From assembly GCF_019649055.1 (NCBI RefSeq), contig NW_026570286.1:186001-250000 (forward strand): a DNA stretch of 64,000 nt, in the 5' to 3' direction. The notes under the pieces are model-generated. The model searched no databases. It had not been told where the DNA came from and worked only from the letters and a program-made list of their open reading frames with translations. This document shows positions 34,930 through 47,256 of the stretch, piece by piece. The position numbers and the translations under genes were made by a program. Positions within the stretch are counted from its first letter, which is position 1, and every line of letters starts with the position of its first letter. This stretch comes from Paramacrobiotus metropolitanus. Its lineage: Eukaryota; Tardigrada; Eutardigrada; Parachela; Macrobiotidae.

Positions 34930-35081
34930 TAGTAGTCGGTGATAATTTCCCTGATTATTTCCGAGTTGAAATTGATATTGAGCGCCTAGAAAACGAAAAC
35001 GGCATTCTCTCCAATGGTAAAAACTGTGATATCTTTCATGGAAAATGTGATCCGCGAATTCAAGTTTTTGTGGCCGTGTAA
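34930..35081 (+). CDS. Possible exon with MNNL-like cysteine motif (1)
   Basis: After an AG acceptor near 34938, the frame reads DYFRVEIDIERLENENG, then KNCDIFHGKCDPRIQVFV, and meets a GT donor near 35080. The layout beta-strand, N-x-x-G turn, C-D, then C-D-P recalls the start of the MNNL domain of Notch ligands, and a similar motif recurs at about 37.5 kb. Partner exons could not be joined reliably. The identity is an inference. Confidence 0.3.
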
Positions 35082-35454
35082 GTAAGTCTGTAAGTGAATT
35101 CAAATTGCACATCTAACTGGAAATTAAATGGGTGATGCTTATTGCAGTATAACATCACGTAGTCTTATGACCTTTTTACAAATATCGTTTTAGTTTGAAG
35201 TTTTAGAGCTCTTTAAATCATTTTTTCGCTTTTTGTAGTGATCAGCCTTTGTCTCCTTGGCCGGGATCGAGCAAAGCGAAGGAGTATTAATGGCCGAAGA
35301 TATTCGAAACTTCTAATACTAACTCTCCGACCATTGGGAAATCTGTCACACGTGATATATGCGGAGACTCGGTTAATAACATCAACCCTAGGTATAACGC
35401 TTCTTCTGACGTTCTTATTAAAAAGCCAAACCACGGTAAAACAATCTGCCGATG

Positions 35455-35651
35455 AAGCCTGCTTCTTTATACACAGAGTGTACATTTTGGATGTGGATCC
35501 TGGAGCCAACAACGACCATATCAATAATTTCGACTGCCTCTTTGACGTCATTCCTTGCGATGTGGCGAGAGATGCGAGGAGTGCTCATTGGAGTCGGTCC
35601 TTTGATTGTACGCCAAAATTTCAGTCTGGTAAAATGAGGTATGCAATATAA
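35455..35651 (+). CDS. Possible exon with related cysteine motif (2)
   Basis: The plus-strand frame 35238-35651 ends with HRVYILDVDPGANNDHIN, then FDCLFDVIPCDVARD. The strand-turn-Cys pattern resembles the motif at 34.9 and 37.5 kb, though more weakly. Splice limits are unclear, and the early part of this frame may be chance. Confidence 0.25.
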
Positions 35652-35655
35652 CAAT

Positions 35656-36080
35656 TACCGTAAAATCCGATATTAACGCCCTGGGCGTTTATTTTTTCGA
35701 GAGGCTCGGGAGGGGGCGTTTAAAACCGCAGGGGGCGTTTATTACGGGGGGGCGTCTGGTTTTTCAAAGGAATAACACGCTCATGATGTGTCAGTTTGAA
35801 CGAGGTTATTATGTATGAACATTAAAGGAATAATTCAGAAACCAAGACATGTAGTTAGAAAATCATGGTTTAAGAGTGTGCATTAGTTAAATTAGCAAGA
35901 TGTACCACAAAGACAGTACCGACAACAAACTAAAAAAGGGCGGCGCCGCAAATTATTAGACGCCCCGGGGCGGTAATTTCGGGGGGCGTTTATTATTTCG
36001 TGGCCCGCGGGAGGGGGCGTCTAAAACCACAGGGGGCGTTAATTTCGGGGGGGGGGGCGTCAATATCGGATTTTACGGTA
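35656..36080. mobile_element. MITE with TA target duplication (Tc1/mariner-type)
   Basis: Terminal inverted repeats begin CCGTAAAATCCGATATTAAC on the left and the same with one mismatch on the right, each flanked by TA. The element is about 425 bp and non-coding. Its ends hold runs of GGGGGCGTTTATTA-type repeats. TA flanks and this size fit a non-autonomous Tc1/mariner-superfamily MITE. Confidence 0.85.
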
Positions 36081-36241
36081 TGCAGCACTTTGTACTATTA
36101 GGTACTTTCAGTTCTGACTGCCTTATGATAATGCAGCCCAACGGGCTCTGCGTCATGCTCCTATGTGTCATTCAGAGATAACGCAAGCGTTGTGCATTGG
36201 TTTGTTGCAACAGTCAACACATGCCCACTTTAAGGCAACAT

Positions 36242-36285
36242 TGCCCAACGGTAAATCTACTCTCGACTAGATTTTCCGTTGGGCA
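36242..36285. repeat. Hairpin, 18-bp arms
   Basis: TGCCCAACGGTAAATCTA is followed after eight bases by its reverse complement with one mismatch. Confidence 0.85.
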
Positions 36286-36289
36286 TCGT

Positions 36290-37440
36290 TGACTTATCCA
36301 TGCATTGCGCGTGTTACACGGTGTACACGGTGAGTGCAATGCAAATGCACTGCATTGCACGTTAATGCTGTTATACTGTACTGTTATCGACGCTGTGATA
36401 ACAAATTTAGATTTTAATTACGAACGCAGAGAGATGCCTATGCTACCATTGATTTAATGACTTCGAGATGGCATTCATTACTAATTAGGTGGTAATTTCG
36501 TGCAATAATTATCAATTAAGCAATATTAATGCTAACTAGGTAGTCATTCAAGACGGCAGTAATTAGCTTTACCAATGTATTGCAGATACGAATAATTAGA
36601 TCTACAGTAACATTTTCGCGATCCTTTTTTGCATGGGCGATGGGAAGACGCATAAAGTACATGCACTCGGTTGTTTATCATCAGGCTGACTTAGTGTAAG
36701 TTCGGTCATTCACTTATCGCGGCAGTGACAGTTGTTATGTTATCGCATTATTGGGTAGTTTTTTACGCGCCATTTGTTGTTACTCACTGCCACTTGGCTT
36801 TTGGTAAGTCTGACTTGCGGTAAGCCAGCAGAAATGAATCTCTATATTGAGAATGTGATTAATGTATAGTACTTATAATTGTACTTTACATGTGTTTCCA
36901 GTATTACGATCTATAACATATGTATATGGACTCCTTGCACGCCAGCGCTCGTACGAAATCCCCGGAAGCAACTGCCAAGCGTTTAGCGAGAATGGTACGA
37001 GTACAGTAAAACAAAACCAGATTTTCATTGTTGGGCCAGTCGCCATGGCAGCCTATAGCCAGCGACAGTCCCGCTTCCGGTGTGCTGACTCACACCGAGT
37101 CGCACTCGCTCTCGTACGCCGTATCAGCCTCGACTCTGGCTCGGCTACGCCTTACCACGCCTACGGCTATACGTCCCGGCCAATCAGCGTTCGTTCGCTC
37201 GTGTTGGATCAGCCCGTGCCGCAGATAGGCATTTTCTGTGTTACGGCTCATGCAGCCGCTCATTCCTGTTTTAGTCATGATTTTGCTCACGCACAGGGCT
37301 GTACTTTATTGCTATCACACAATAAAGCCTCATTTCCTCACTATCGTGAGCCTCTGCGCCGTGCTGCTGATATCATGCTACATAATTGTTTATTCATTAA
37401 CTGACATCCAATGAGTAGTTAATTGCTTAAGTATTAACGC
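36290..37440. other. Intergenic region with possible solo-LTR relic
   Basis: About 37028-37390 has a GC-rich block with GGCCAATCAGCGTTCGTTCG and later AATAAAGCCTCATTTCC. The LTR at 22 kb has ACCAATCAGCGTTCATAAGC and AATAAAGACACTTCCG in the same order. A distant solo LTR is possible. No gene is seen. Confidence 0.3.
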
Positions 37441-37446
37441 CCGATT

Positions 37447-37650
37447 TTGCTGAATAATCCAGATCAGCGGCAGAGTCTTAGTAGCGGTATGCGATCAGCC
37501 AGTCCCCACATTCCCGGTCAACATGATTTCATCCGATTGGATGCGGAAATTGTACAGCTGATTAATCCTCAGGGCATCAGTGACAAAAAGGTCAAGTGTG
37601 ACACCGGGAATGCCTGCGATCCTAAGATCTCGGTTAACCTGGATACGTAC
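37447..37650 (+). CDS. Possible exon with MNNL-like cysteine motif (3)
   Basis: The frame reads HDFIRLDAEIVQLINPQG, then VKCDTGNACDPKISVNL. Spacing and the C-D ... C-D-P pattern match the exon at 34.9 kb. A weak donor TAC/GTTTTG lies near 37650. It may belong with that exon to a secreted Notch-ligand-like gene or to duplicated exon debris. Confidence 0.3.
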
Positions 37651-37738
37651 GTTTTGGATTTTCACGTAACACACTTTTATGTAATAAATACTTTTGAAAA
37701 TCATACGCAGCATATTAATTATTACCAGAATGGTGTTT

Positions 37739-39975
37739 TGTAAGGCGCGGATGGTGATAACATTAGCCAGTTTGTTAATAACCGTACTTTTTGCGTTTGA
37801 CCTCGGCGATCTCGTGTCGTTTGCAGCTGTTGATGGAATCCAGCATGCTAGCCCATTTGTGAAAGTCCCAGTCCCAGGCTATACAGTCCCAGGCTATACT
37901 GGGCCGACTTTTTTTCATGTCAGTCCTCGTCGTTATGAATTTTGATTTCTTCCATAGTTTTTTGGCTGAATGTTTTGCCTACGAAAATGTTAGCGATATA
38001 TCCAAGTGCAGAGTTAGCACCGGCAGAAAGTTGTTACCCTTAGCGTTGCTATGCTGCTGTCGTTTTGCATGCGAAATCGGCATTAATTGTTATATGCCCA
38101 CGCCAGTTACATTAACTGTCGGCGTCTGTCGCCACTATCAAGTTGGACGGTGGTTTTGTGCGAACGCTTTACCCCATTATTCGCTTTGTCGGAGCAATAC
38201 TGATCTGCGCTTTGGATTCGCTGTTTGTATTTTGCGCAAACTTGTCACTAAGTAAAGCAGAGCGACTTTCGAAATCATCGATAGAATTCGCAGCACTAGA
38301 TCTGTATGTGACATTAACAAACAGTTATCTAATGGCCAACTGCGAATACTGTGCTGTTCATACTCAGCATTTATTAGTGACCTTTCTCGAAAACGAAGTG
38401 CGTTCTGTACGGCTCTAATTATACAAGTTAGCGGGAGTGTTCTTGAGTTGATGGCGGCTGTATCACGCTGGTACGCGACCTTTGATTACACTAACGACGA
38501 AGACGGTAATCTCAGTCTGGGGAGTGTCCACTGGATTGTCCGGGGTGCATGCCATGGACTGTTGTAATGGTTTTGTGGGAAATCTCAGTAATATTTATCG
38601 TAGCTATCAAAGTCTACGGTCAGATGAGTTTAAACTATTTTTCTAAGAATGCAGAAATCCGTTTCCCCTTCCGTTCTGGCAGTAAGCTGCAAGTACTATT
38701 ACAACTTTCAATCACGAACTGTTCCAAATTGATTGAGATGGCAGTCAGCAGCGAACTGTGAAAAGAAAAAAGTTTTCGAAACGGTAAAATGCATATGTAA
38801 ATACGTACAAACTAAAAGTTAAAGATACGCAAGCAATGAGTTCGACAACCGATAAATACTCATCGTATGCAGCAGCAAATCTATATACTATGCGTTAGAT
38901 ATTTCGGCAAAAGATGTAGAACTCAGCTTTTCTTTTAATTAGCTGGAAAATCTTTTGTTTAGTAGTTGCGCAAAATTTTTATTGCGCGATATTCTTTCTC
39001 AATAGACTGTATTTGTGCGGATATATACCCTGGGTATACGTCGTTAATACAATCGTTTCCCTTCAGTACAACGGCAGAGTCGTTAAATAAACACCATTTA
39101 TATTTGACTCCTCTCCTTTTGTTGCAGCACGAAGAAATTTTGGATAAAATGGACAAAATTTTGTTTATTCAAAGCACGAATAAGGGTATGATTACTGAGG
39201 TAACTATTAACTAAACTCATAAATTGTAACAACAGTTCTTAGCGCTTTGATGACATATAACACACTACAAAAACATACGAGTCGTACCTTACACTAAAAA
39301 ACATTAAAATAAGGATTCGTACATCTACCGTCCTTATCTAACCTTAGATAACTGCTTGTTGATACATTATTGTATAATCCAATTCAAAGGGGCACTCCAG
39401 TGAAGACAGCATTCAAAAAGAGAACACGGTGAAACTCATCCACATCCTTACCAAATCTGCGCGACCGCACGGCTTCTCAATTAGAACTTTCGTCGACATT
39501 AACCAGAAAACCGTTCTTCTGGTATATAATATAAAACATTCGCTAATCTTTTAATGCTTTGATATTTGCAGTGTGTGCTTTTGCAAGGAGATATGGCTCT
39601 GCTGATTGCAGACAGAAACACTAGCGTACAACTAGCTTCCCATTTGTGATACCTTTGCAGTTCTACCGACATCGTTGTAATTAACCGTCAGTTTTACATT
39701 TATGCAATGTAGCTACGTAAAAACTCATTTTGGACTAACACATTATTACATTCGATTCTTCGTTTTGATAGCTGATAGTGTGCATTTCCGGTTACGCGAC
39801 CTTTGTCGTTGATCGCACGGAGGACGAGCAAGAAAACAGGAGCTACGCTACTGATGCAATACGACTAAATCTGTCCAATTGCCATCCGAAAGCCAGCATG
39901 CATCGCAACATTTCTTCTTTTCTCCAAAACATTATTTTACGAGTAGACCGTGACGTGCATACTTCGAGTTTTTGA
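37739..39975 (+). pseudogene. 7TM gustatory-receptor-like gene, copy 1 (pseudogene)
   Basis: Clearly homologous to the intact copy at 40.5 kb: ITVLFAFDLGDLVSFAAVDG, then LLPLALLCCCRFACEIGI, then FVRTLYPIIRFVGAILI. The long first exon (about 37739-38625) has several frame breaks, including a small duplication CCCAGGCTATACTGG-type near 37872-37900, and the donor after KVYGQ is AT instead of GT. Later exons are still recognisable: 39128-39199 (HEEILDKMDKI), 39390-39521 (ending FVDINQKTVLL) and 39773-39975 (LIVCISGYATFVVDR). It keeps the exon layout but cannot make a full protein. Confidence 0.75.
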
Positions 39976-40513
39976 ATTACCGTACAAGCACATTATTTCT
40001 GCAGCATAGATCCAAAATCTGGTGAAGTACGCTCAAAGAAGAATTTCATTTGTATCTATTCGATCATTCTATATGTTGCACATAATTAAGTCCCAATGTT
40101 TTGCTGGCCCGAATTTCATCGTAAATAATTAGGTAACTGCATAGCAGGCATGACAACTGCTGCTGAACTACTCGGGTAGCTAAATACTGAAGAACTGCGT
40201 TTACTCCTTCGGGAAGTTCTATCATTCAATCAATTTAAGTCCAATTTTTTATTCAGTTCTGCTTTTCCAGTAACGGCAACGTAAAAGTAAACGCGCAGTA
40301 AACTTGCAGAACAAATGAAACTGAAACTGAAACCGCGAAGCGATACGCTAACTCACTGGGGAAAATCGTTCTAGTCAAAAGGTTCTACATTTCAGTACAC
40401 TACATTTGGGGAGCTTTTCTACTGTCGGTTAGCGCAACTGTCCGTGTTTATAGCCAAATTACTTCCAGTGAATTTCGCAAATTGCATGTATTCGTTGCCT
40501 TTTTATTGGGGCC

Positions 40514-42670
40514 ATGGCATTTATTGTTTTGCGAATAGTACTTTTATTAATCAGCGCGATCGTCACCATACTGTTTGCTTTTGACCTCGGCGATCTGGGG
40601 TCAGTATTTGCTGCTGGCAATGGAATGGAGGATGCAAATCCGTTTGTGCAGGTTGTATCATTTATTCAATCGCAAACTATACTAGGCCGTTTGTGTTGCA
40701 TGTCTATCCTCATTATCGTAAATTTTGGCTTTTTCTGTGATTTCCTAAGTGCATGCTTCGCAAGTGAAAACGCTATCATTAGATCCCAGTACAAAACGGA
40801 TACTCGTACTGCTAAAAAATGTTTGCCCTTAGCCTTTTTATGCTGTTGTCGTTTCGCCTGCGAAATTGGGATATTTTTTTACATTCCTGTACCAGCGGAA
40901 CTAACCATCGCCACCATAAAGTTCAGCGGCAATTTTGTACGAACGCTTTACACCGTTATTCGCTTCGCTGGCGGATTGCTGATTTACATATTGGACACCG
41001 TATTCGTAACTTGTGCAAGTTTGCTTATAAGCAAGGGAACGCGGCTTTCAAACTTTGTTGACCAGATTTATCATGATTCTCACCGTGACCTTAACAACCA
41101 ACAGTCGGTTTTGCAGTTGCGGTTGCTCTGCTATTCGTATCTTGCATTCGCCAATGACCTTAGCCGTCACCGAAACGCTTTCTGCACGGCTCTCCTTTTC
41201 CTAGTTACCGGAAGCGTTTTGGAGTTGATGACGACTGTGTCACGATGGTACGCGATCTTTGGTTATACCAACGACGAAGATGCTGACCTTAATATGGGGA
41301 ATGTCCACTGGATTGTTCGGAGCGCATGGACTGCTGTAATGATCATTTGGGAATTATCTGTGATCTTTGCAGTAGCTACTAAATTTTATTGTCAGGTAAA
41401 CATAAAATTATTTCGTGAAAATGGGTGGAATTTTAGGTGCAGATCTATACTATACTATATAATTGTACGTACATGCGAGTAGAGTCGCAACTGTGACATG
41501 TTACACAAATAGTTCTTTAGAGCTCGACTTCTGCAATATTGTTCAATCTTGAGACGCGTTTTTTTAACCAACAAAATCTACACATGTTTTCTTTCTAACA
41601 GGAGTGACTGAAAAGATCCACTACACAAATAATACTATCTCTATAATACGTACATACATACACGTACTGGGCAATGGCATATGCAGCGCTTATAACGATT
41701 GGTGTTACTCACTAGCAGCACTAGTAGGATTCATTGACAATAATCGGATATATTTTGCAGCACGAAGAAATTGTGGGCAAAATGGATAAAATTGGATTTG
41801 CAGCTCGAATCACAAAAAGTAGAGTAACCTCCGAGGTAGATAATGTACTTATCAAACTGTTTCGAAATATATCATTTCTCTGGATTTTGTTATCAGATTT
41901 TAATTGTGCCCCTGTGATTCAGTTAAAAATTATCTCTCTATCTCAAAATTTTATCGTGCAGTATTTTTACGTACTTGTACAATATGTAAGGATTTGTAGG
42001 GCCAGAAAATTGTGTATGCGTAATATTATGCTAAGAACGAATATTCTTGTATATATTATAAATCCGTGTTCTTTGATGTTGCCTCATTCACTGGTTTCTG
42101 CTTAAATTATTTAAAGTGCTACAACGAAGAAAATATCCAAGAAGAAGGCATGGTGAAGGTCATCCACGTACTTAGCAAATCTGATCGCCCGCGTGGATAT
42201 TCTCTGGGAACTTTGGTCGACATTAACAAGAAAACCGTTCTTCTGGTATTTAAATCGAGGGTTGCTTTAAATTAGTTTATATTTTTTCCGAGAATACTAT
42301 TTCATAAGATTTTTGCATGCAAACAAATCGCATTCTTGGAAGCACGTCTAATTAGCATCAGTAGAATGTCTAATTCGCATGAATCATATTGTACTTTCGC
42401 TTATTAATTTTGTTTTTACTCTTTATACCTGTGTTACCGTGTATGCCGTAAGTATCATAGACTTACAATCACTGATTCAGCGTTAGCTACATAACCCATG
42501 GAATACTAGCACTAAACATTACACCATTACCGTGCTTATTTTTTGGGCAGCTGCTGATATGCATTTCTGGTTACGTGACCTTTGTCATTGATCGGACGGA
42601 CAATGTACATGAAAACCAGAGATACGCTACCAATGCAATGCAACTGAATTTGTTCAACTGCCTGTATTGA
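40514..42670 (+). CDS. 7TM gustatory-receptor-like protein, copy 2 (intact, 401 aa)
   Basis: Exons 40514-41395, 41761-41835, 42117-42245 and 42551-42670 join in phase 0 throughout, giving 401 residues. Seven hydrophobic segments are visible: LRIVLLLISAIVTILFAF, SILIIVNFGFF, LAFLCCCRFACEIGIFF, TLYTVIRFAGGLLIYIL, LLFLVTGSVLEL, WTAVMIIWELSVIFAVA and VLLLLICISGYVTFVI. Length near 400, long first exon and several short phase-0 exons before the last membrane segment are traits of the arthropod gustatory receptor superfamily. The class is inferred from architecture, as the TYhhhhhQF tail motif is not evident. Upstream DNA could encode a few more N-terminal residues in another frame; I chose the ATG that opens the long exon. 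Confidence 0.7.
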
Positions 42671-42998
42671 AGTATGCATGCGCAAAGAACAGTGTTTACT
42701 TACTTCATTCGATTCTTTTTATTTGACGCAGTTTTCATGTGATCCTATTTGTTTTCCTCTAAACTGAAATGTGAAAATTGTGCTATTTTGTAAACACTCG
42801 TATCAGGCGTTGATACCGTGCGATATAACGTGTACGTACTTTTACGCGTATCGATGTCCACCGAGGAATGTTTTTCTACACAAACAGCAGGTACCCGGTA
42901 GCTAGCAGGTCTATCCAGCAGCTAGTTTTGCCATCCATAATGCGCGGATAATCGGATTCGTTTAGCAAAAAAACAAACTTGTGTGAAAAATATGTAAA

Positions 42999-44524
42999 AT
43001 GCATTACTTTAAGTTATGGCTAGCATGTTTAGTAATAAGTGTGTTACTAACGACGCTTTTTGCAGTTGATGTGGCTGATCTTATAACTTTCGCAGCACTT
43101 GACGGCATTGAGGCGGCAAGTCCGTTTGTACAAATTGTCGCTTACATCCAATCACAAAGCATATTGGGCAGAGTTGCTTTTATGTCCATTGTCATCGTCA
43201 AAAATTTCAAGTTCTTCTGTACATTTTGTGCCGGGTGTTTGGTAGACGAGAGCGCTGCTGTACTTACCCAGTGTAGAGCGAACGCTTTTCGGAAGTTTCT
43301 CACTTTAGCATTATTATGCTGTTGTCGTTTTATCTGCGAAATGATTATATACAGTCGCATGTCGACCACTGTCAAATCAACCATCGCCAGCTTAAGCATG
43401 AATGTCACCTTTATCCGCACATATTATGCAGTTGTCCGGTTTGTCGGCGGAATGTTGATTTACAGCATCGATTCAATGTTTGCCTTTTGTGCACATTTGA
43501 CTCTGATCAAAGGAATACGACTTTTTAAATATACGGAAGAACTTCATAAATGCTGTCACGGTGACCTTACGAACAGTCAGTGTATCATACACTTACGAAT
43601 GCTGTCTCATTCGTACACAGTATTCGCTAACGATCTGTGTCGGAACGAAATGCGTTTTGTGTAACACTATTTATTCAAGTCATAGGTAGTGTTATGGAAC
43701 TGATGTCGACCGTATCGCAGTTGCATATAACTTTTGGTGACAAAATTAGCGATGGTGCCGGCAGCATCAGCTTAGCCAACATTTTTTGGATTGTGCGGGG
43801 TACCTGGACGCTTATGATCACTGCTTGTGAATTCAATGTAATATTCGGAGCATCTAATCAAATCTACTTTCTAGTAAGGTTAAATTACGCTCAAATCTCT
43901 TTTACAATACTCGGTAATATGCTTCACAATTACAGCATAATAAAATTTTGGAGAAGATTAGTAAAATCGGATATCTTCGAACAGTAATTAATGGAAGTCC
44001 TGCAAGAGATTCAACGAAGGTAACCTAAACGCATTCGACACTTTTTGGATGTGTTGACTTCGAATGTTTATTGTAATTTACAGCATTGCGTGGAATTATT
44101 TTCAGAGACACGATGGTACAAGTCTGAGGGAAGAATACATTGTCAGTGCAATGCATGCACTCGTGCAGTCTGATCGCCCACGCGGATTCTCAATTGGAGG
44201 ATTGATTAATGTCAACAAAAAGTCTGTTTTATTGGTAATTACAATCTGCACTTAGAAACTTATTCGAATAAGCCAGTTAAACTAAAAATACTGTAAAGGT
44301 TTTGTCCACCTTTTGGCATCGTGATGTATATAAAGTTCTAAAAACGTTTTTTGCAGCTTCTGGTGTGTCTTTCTGGTTATGTGACATTCGCCATTGATCG
44401 AACAAATCATGAACACGAACACAAAAAGCTTGCAGCTGGTGCATCACAACTTAATATGTCTTGCTATCCACAGGCCATCGTGTACTCCAGCACTTTTTCG
44501 TCTTCTCTGCGCAACACACCATAA
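42999..44524 (+). CDS. 7TM gustatory-receptor-like gene, copy 3 (one frame break)
   Basis: Exons about 42999-43873, 43936-44019, 44106-44234 and 44357-44524 match copy 2 in order and phase. Exon 1 reads LFAVDVADLITFAALDG and LTLALLCCCRFICEM. Near 43647 one base is missing relative to copy 2 (CGGAACGAAATGCG against CGTCACCGAAACGC), so the frame stops early; downstream RNAFCVTLFIQVIGSVMEL continues in the next frame. Everything else, including all splice sites, is intact. This is either a very young pseudogene or a sequencing error. The tail is longer than in copy 2, ending SSLRNTP. A poly(A) signal AATAAA lies at 44632-44637. Confidence 0.7.
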
Positions 44525-44945
44525 AGCCCAGGCGGAAATGCGCGATGTCGGTTTTGAAGTTAATTTTCAATGCTTTAATAAGGAGTATCTAGTCTAGTAT
44601 GGATTCACAACTGAAACTGTTAACAGTTCTTAATAAAATCTGACCTTTACGGTGCCTTAATAACATGCCGGTTTCACACAAACGTAATTCTTTCAGAATT
44701 ATTTGCGCAAACTTTATTGTCGTCAGCCACATTATACAGTGCGCTGATACCATAACAGATCGGTGAAACGGACCAGAATCATAGAGTAATAAAATTATTT
44801 TAACATCCATTCGGCAGACAGTGCCAAAGATCTTCGAAATTCAGTTGAAAAATTACGTAGCGTTAATCGCTCGTACAGCACACCACAATACGTAGTGCAC
44901 AACAGCCGAATTCACTGGCATTAAATTGTCTGTACGACTGTTCTT

Positions 44946-46376
44946 TCACACAATAATATGAGTTCTCGTAACTTGGTAGAATTTCACAAAATCCTTCAGG
45001 TCATTGATTATTTCCACGTAGTATTTGGTTACACTGCTCTTGGTCACCAGCCAGTCGGCACGTTGCTGGAACCAGGCTGTGACGATTTCGTAGTCCAGGT
45101 CTTCCGCTTCCTGCCCCACAAACCGTCTGAGCAATTCAGCCGGCACTTCTATCATGCAGAACATGAGCAGCATTCTGCGTTGGGCATCAAAGTGATAAGG
45201 TTGCTCACAAAAGTATTCCAACAGGTAACTGGATACTACCGGCATCATGATTCCTAATGCCAAAATGCAGAAACATTTCATGAGTTTCTCAGATTGCAAA
45301 CTATCGCGCAGCTCAGCGCTGATTTTTTGCCAACATGCCGAGGAATTGGTAAATGACCGCATATCCAGCGCATGGCGAAGCTGACGGAATGATTTCACAC
45401 TGAGGAGCAAATGCCACGATTTCACAACTGCTTGAAGTATAACGCATAAGTACAGACCACCGGGCAAAAGGCAGAAGAGGAGAAAAATAATTACGGTGAC
45501 GTCTTTCGAGACAAGGTGTCGGTCCTAAAAAAATTAAAGAGGGAAACGTTTTCAAATGTCCAAATATTCAGTGGAAAGAAAAACAGTATCTGTCGACGTA
45601 CCTGTACAGTGTAATTTGGAGGGAAATAATAATAGTTGGCGTCAGAACAGCCCAAAGCAGCGATACCAAAGATGCTGACTCGAAATAAAGCTACAATAAA
45701 CGCGATGGTAACCAGGTAGGTGACAGAATTAACGCGTATCCATATTTTGTCGGTCAGGAAGCACACCAGTTCACGACTGTCAGGACGGGAGCTCTTTTGT
45801 GTAATGTCTGCCATTCCGTATCCTAAAAAAACCATATACATGTACATAAATAACCCAAGCGAACATTCGTAAGAGGCATCTGCATTTTAATTATAAAGGG
45901 AGCTGACAATGGCTGAAGGACATTATTAGTAAATAATACGAGTTTATTTCCATACAGTCGGCCGTTACGTAAGAAATGCTTGTGCTGCACGATAGTTACC
46001 ACATACAGCTGTAATGCGATTCCGTCAAAAAATTTCATAAAAAAGGCCTTGGTCAATTATTTGTAAACCAGTACAACATACTCGCATATTTACGTTTACC
46101 GCTTTAAACTTACCGCAGAGACAGCAGAAATAGGTGTTAGCACGAAAAAATTCCTTTCCATCAAGGATTATAAAAATCCGTCTTCTGGCGGGAGATGTAC
46201 GCAAAGGTGACAGCGACGATAAGCATTTGCAGTCTGGGAACTTGGATTGTAAACGGATCAATAAGCCGAGAACGACGACTTAGGTCTGTAGACTGTACGC
46301 ATCTACAATCAAACATGCGCTTCGGCGATCCAAAGCAATGATTATTGATTTCCGAAACCGTAGTGTACCGGGTCAC
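44946..46376 (-). CDS. Multipass membrane protein, receptor-like (partial model)
   Basis: On the minus strand, exon 45822-45602 (MADITQKSS to YYYFPPNYTVQ) joins exon 45524-44946 in phase 0 with a good acceptor. Hydrophobic segments include VTYLVTIAFIVALFRVSIF, VTVIIFLLLFCLL and LMKCFCILALGIMMPVV. Upstream frames at about 46065-45860 (ALQLYVVTIVQH) and 46376-46110 (VPRLQMLIVAVTFAYIS and ARRRIFIILDGKEFF) probably hold earlier exons, but a frame change near 46190 and a very short or missing intron near 45840 leave the 5' half unresolved. It may be another chemoreceptor-like gene, facing the 37-44 kb cluster tail to tail, or a pseudogene. Family not recognised. Confidence 0.5.
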
Positions 46377-46379
46377 TGC

Positions 46380-47250
46380 CGGCGTTTCTTCATGCTTACC
46401 GTTAGCTTATAAGCACTGTTAAACACTTGCATATATATATCTAAGGTCAGATATGCTTTTACTGCATGATGCTGATGCTGATGATACATAGTCTTCACTT
46501 CATGCAGTGTCCATACATTGTACTTTGCAAGTAACTCGTATAAATTATCATATTATAAAAGAGAACAAATCGCTGAGGACTTTATTTTTCTAACAGCAAC
46601 AGGCACACTGGGCAATATATATTAAGCGAATGGTCAAAAAAAGGCAACAAGTAACTTTTGTGAAGTGCATCCTCATTATGCGATCCCGCACTGAGCACAG
46701 AAAGCTTCGACATCGCATTTTATGGACCGATGAATATTACAGAATTATGTACGTACTATGTAAATATATCGCAAACGACTCGCTGTCATGCAGTCAAAAA
46801 ACTAGAGTACCACGCGAAACTGAAACAATCCGAAAAAATTGACTGTGGAGTGCAGAACTCAAGCGTGGATTTGATTTCGTTCTACGCTTAAATCGTATTG
46901 TGAATCCCGCGCTACTGACGTAACAACTGCCTGGGGGCGGAGAGTCACAGAATCTGACGGCTGGCTCACTTGTACGTACGTATTCTGCTCACTTCATAAA
47001 ATTAATTTTTATTGCTGATATTGCATCAGACTTTGGAGCCTTGGACGGGGAATCTCCAATATTTCAAAAATCTGTTATCGCCTTATTGTAAATAACTATG
47101 ACACCGAGTTAGTTCCCCAAATTGCATTAGTTTTGCGTATAAATTTGTTCCTCTTTCGGTGAGCGGCCGAAACTGTTTGTTTAACTGCACACGTCGACGC
47201 TCACAACGAGTTGCTCACAATCAGGTAGTCGTCTGGCTGACTAGTGGCTC
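46380..47250. other. Intergenic DNA upstream of the NADH dehydrogenase gene
   Basis: No exon or repeat of note is seen. It probably includes the promoter of the gene starting at 47257, but I identify no TATA box with confidence. Confidence 0.35.
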
Positions 47251-47256
47251 GTCAGG

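Noticed and set aside
37495-37713. 72-codon minus-strand frame
   Set aside because: The plus strand of the same stretch carries the recurring cysteine motif, so this is most likely its shadow.
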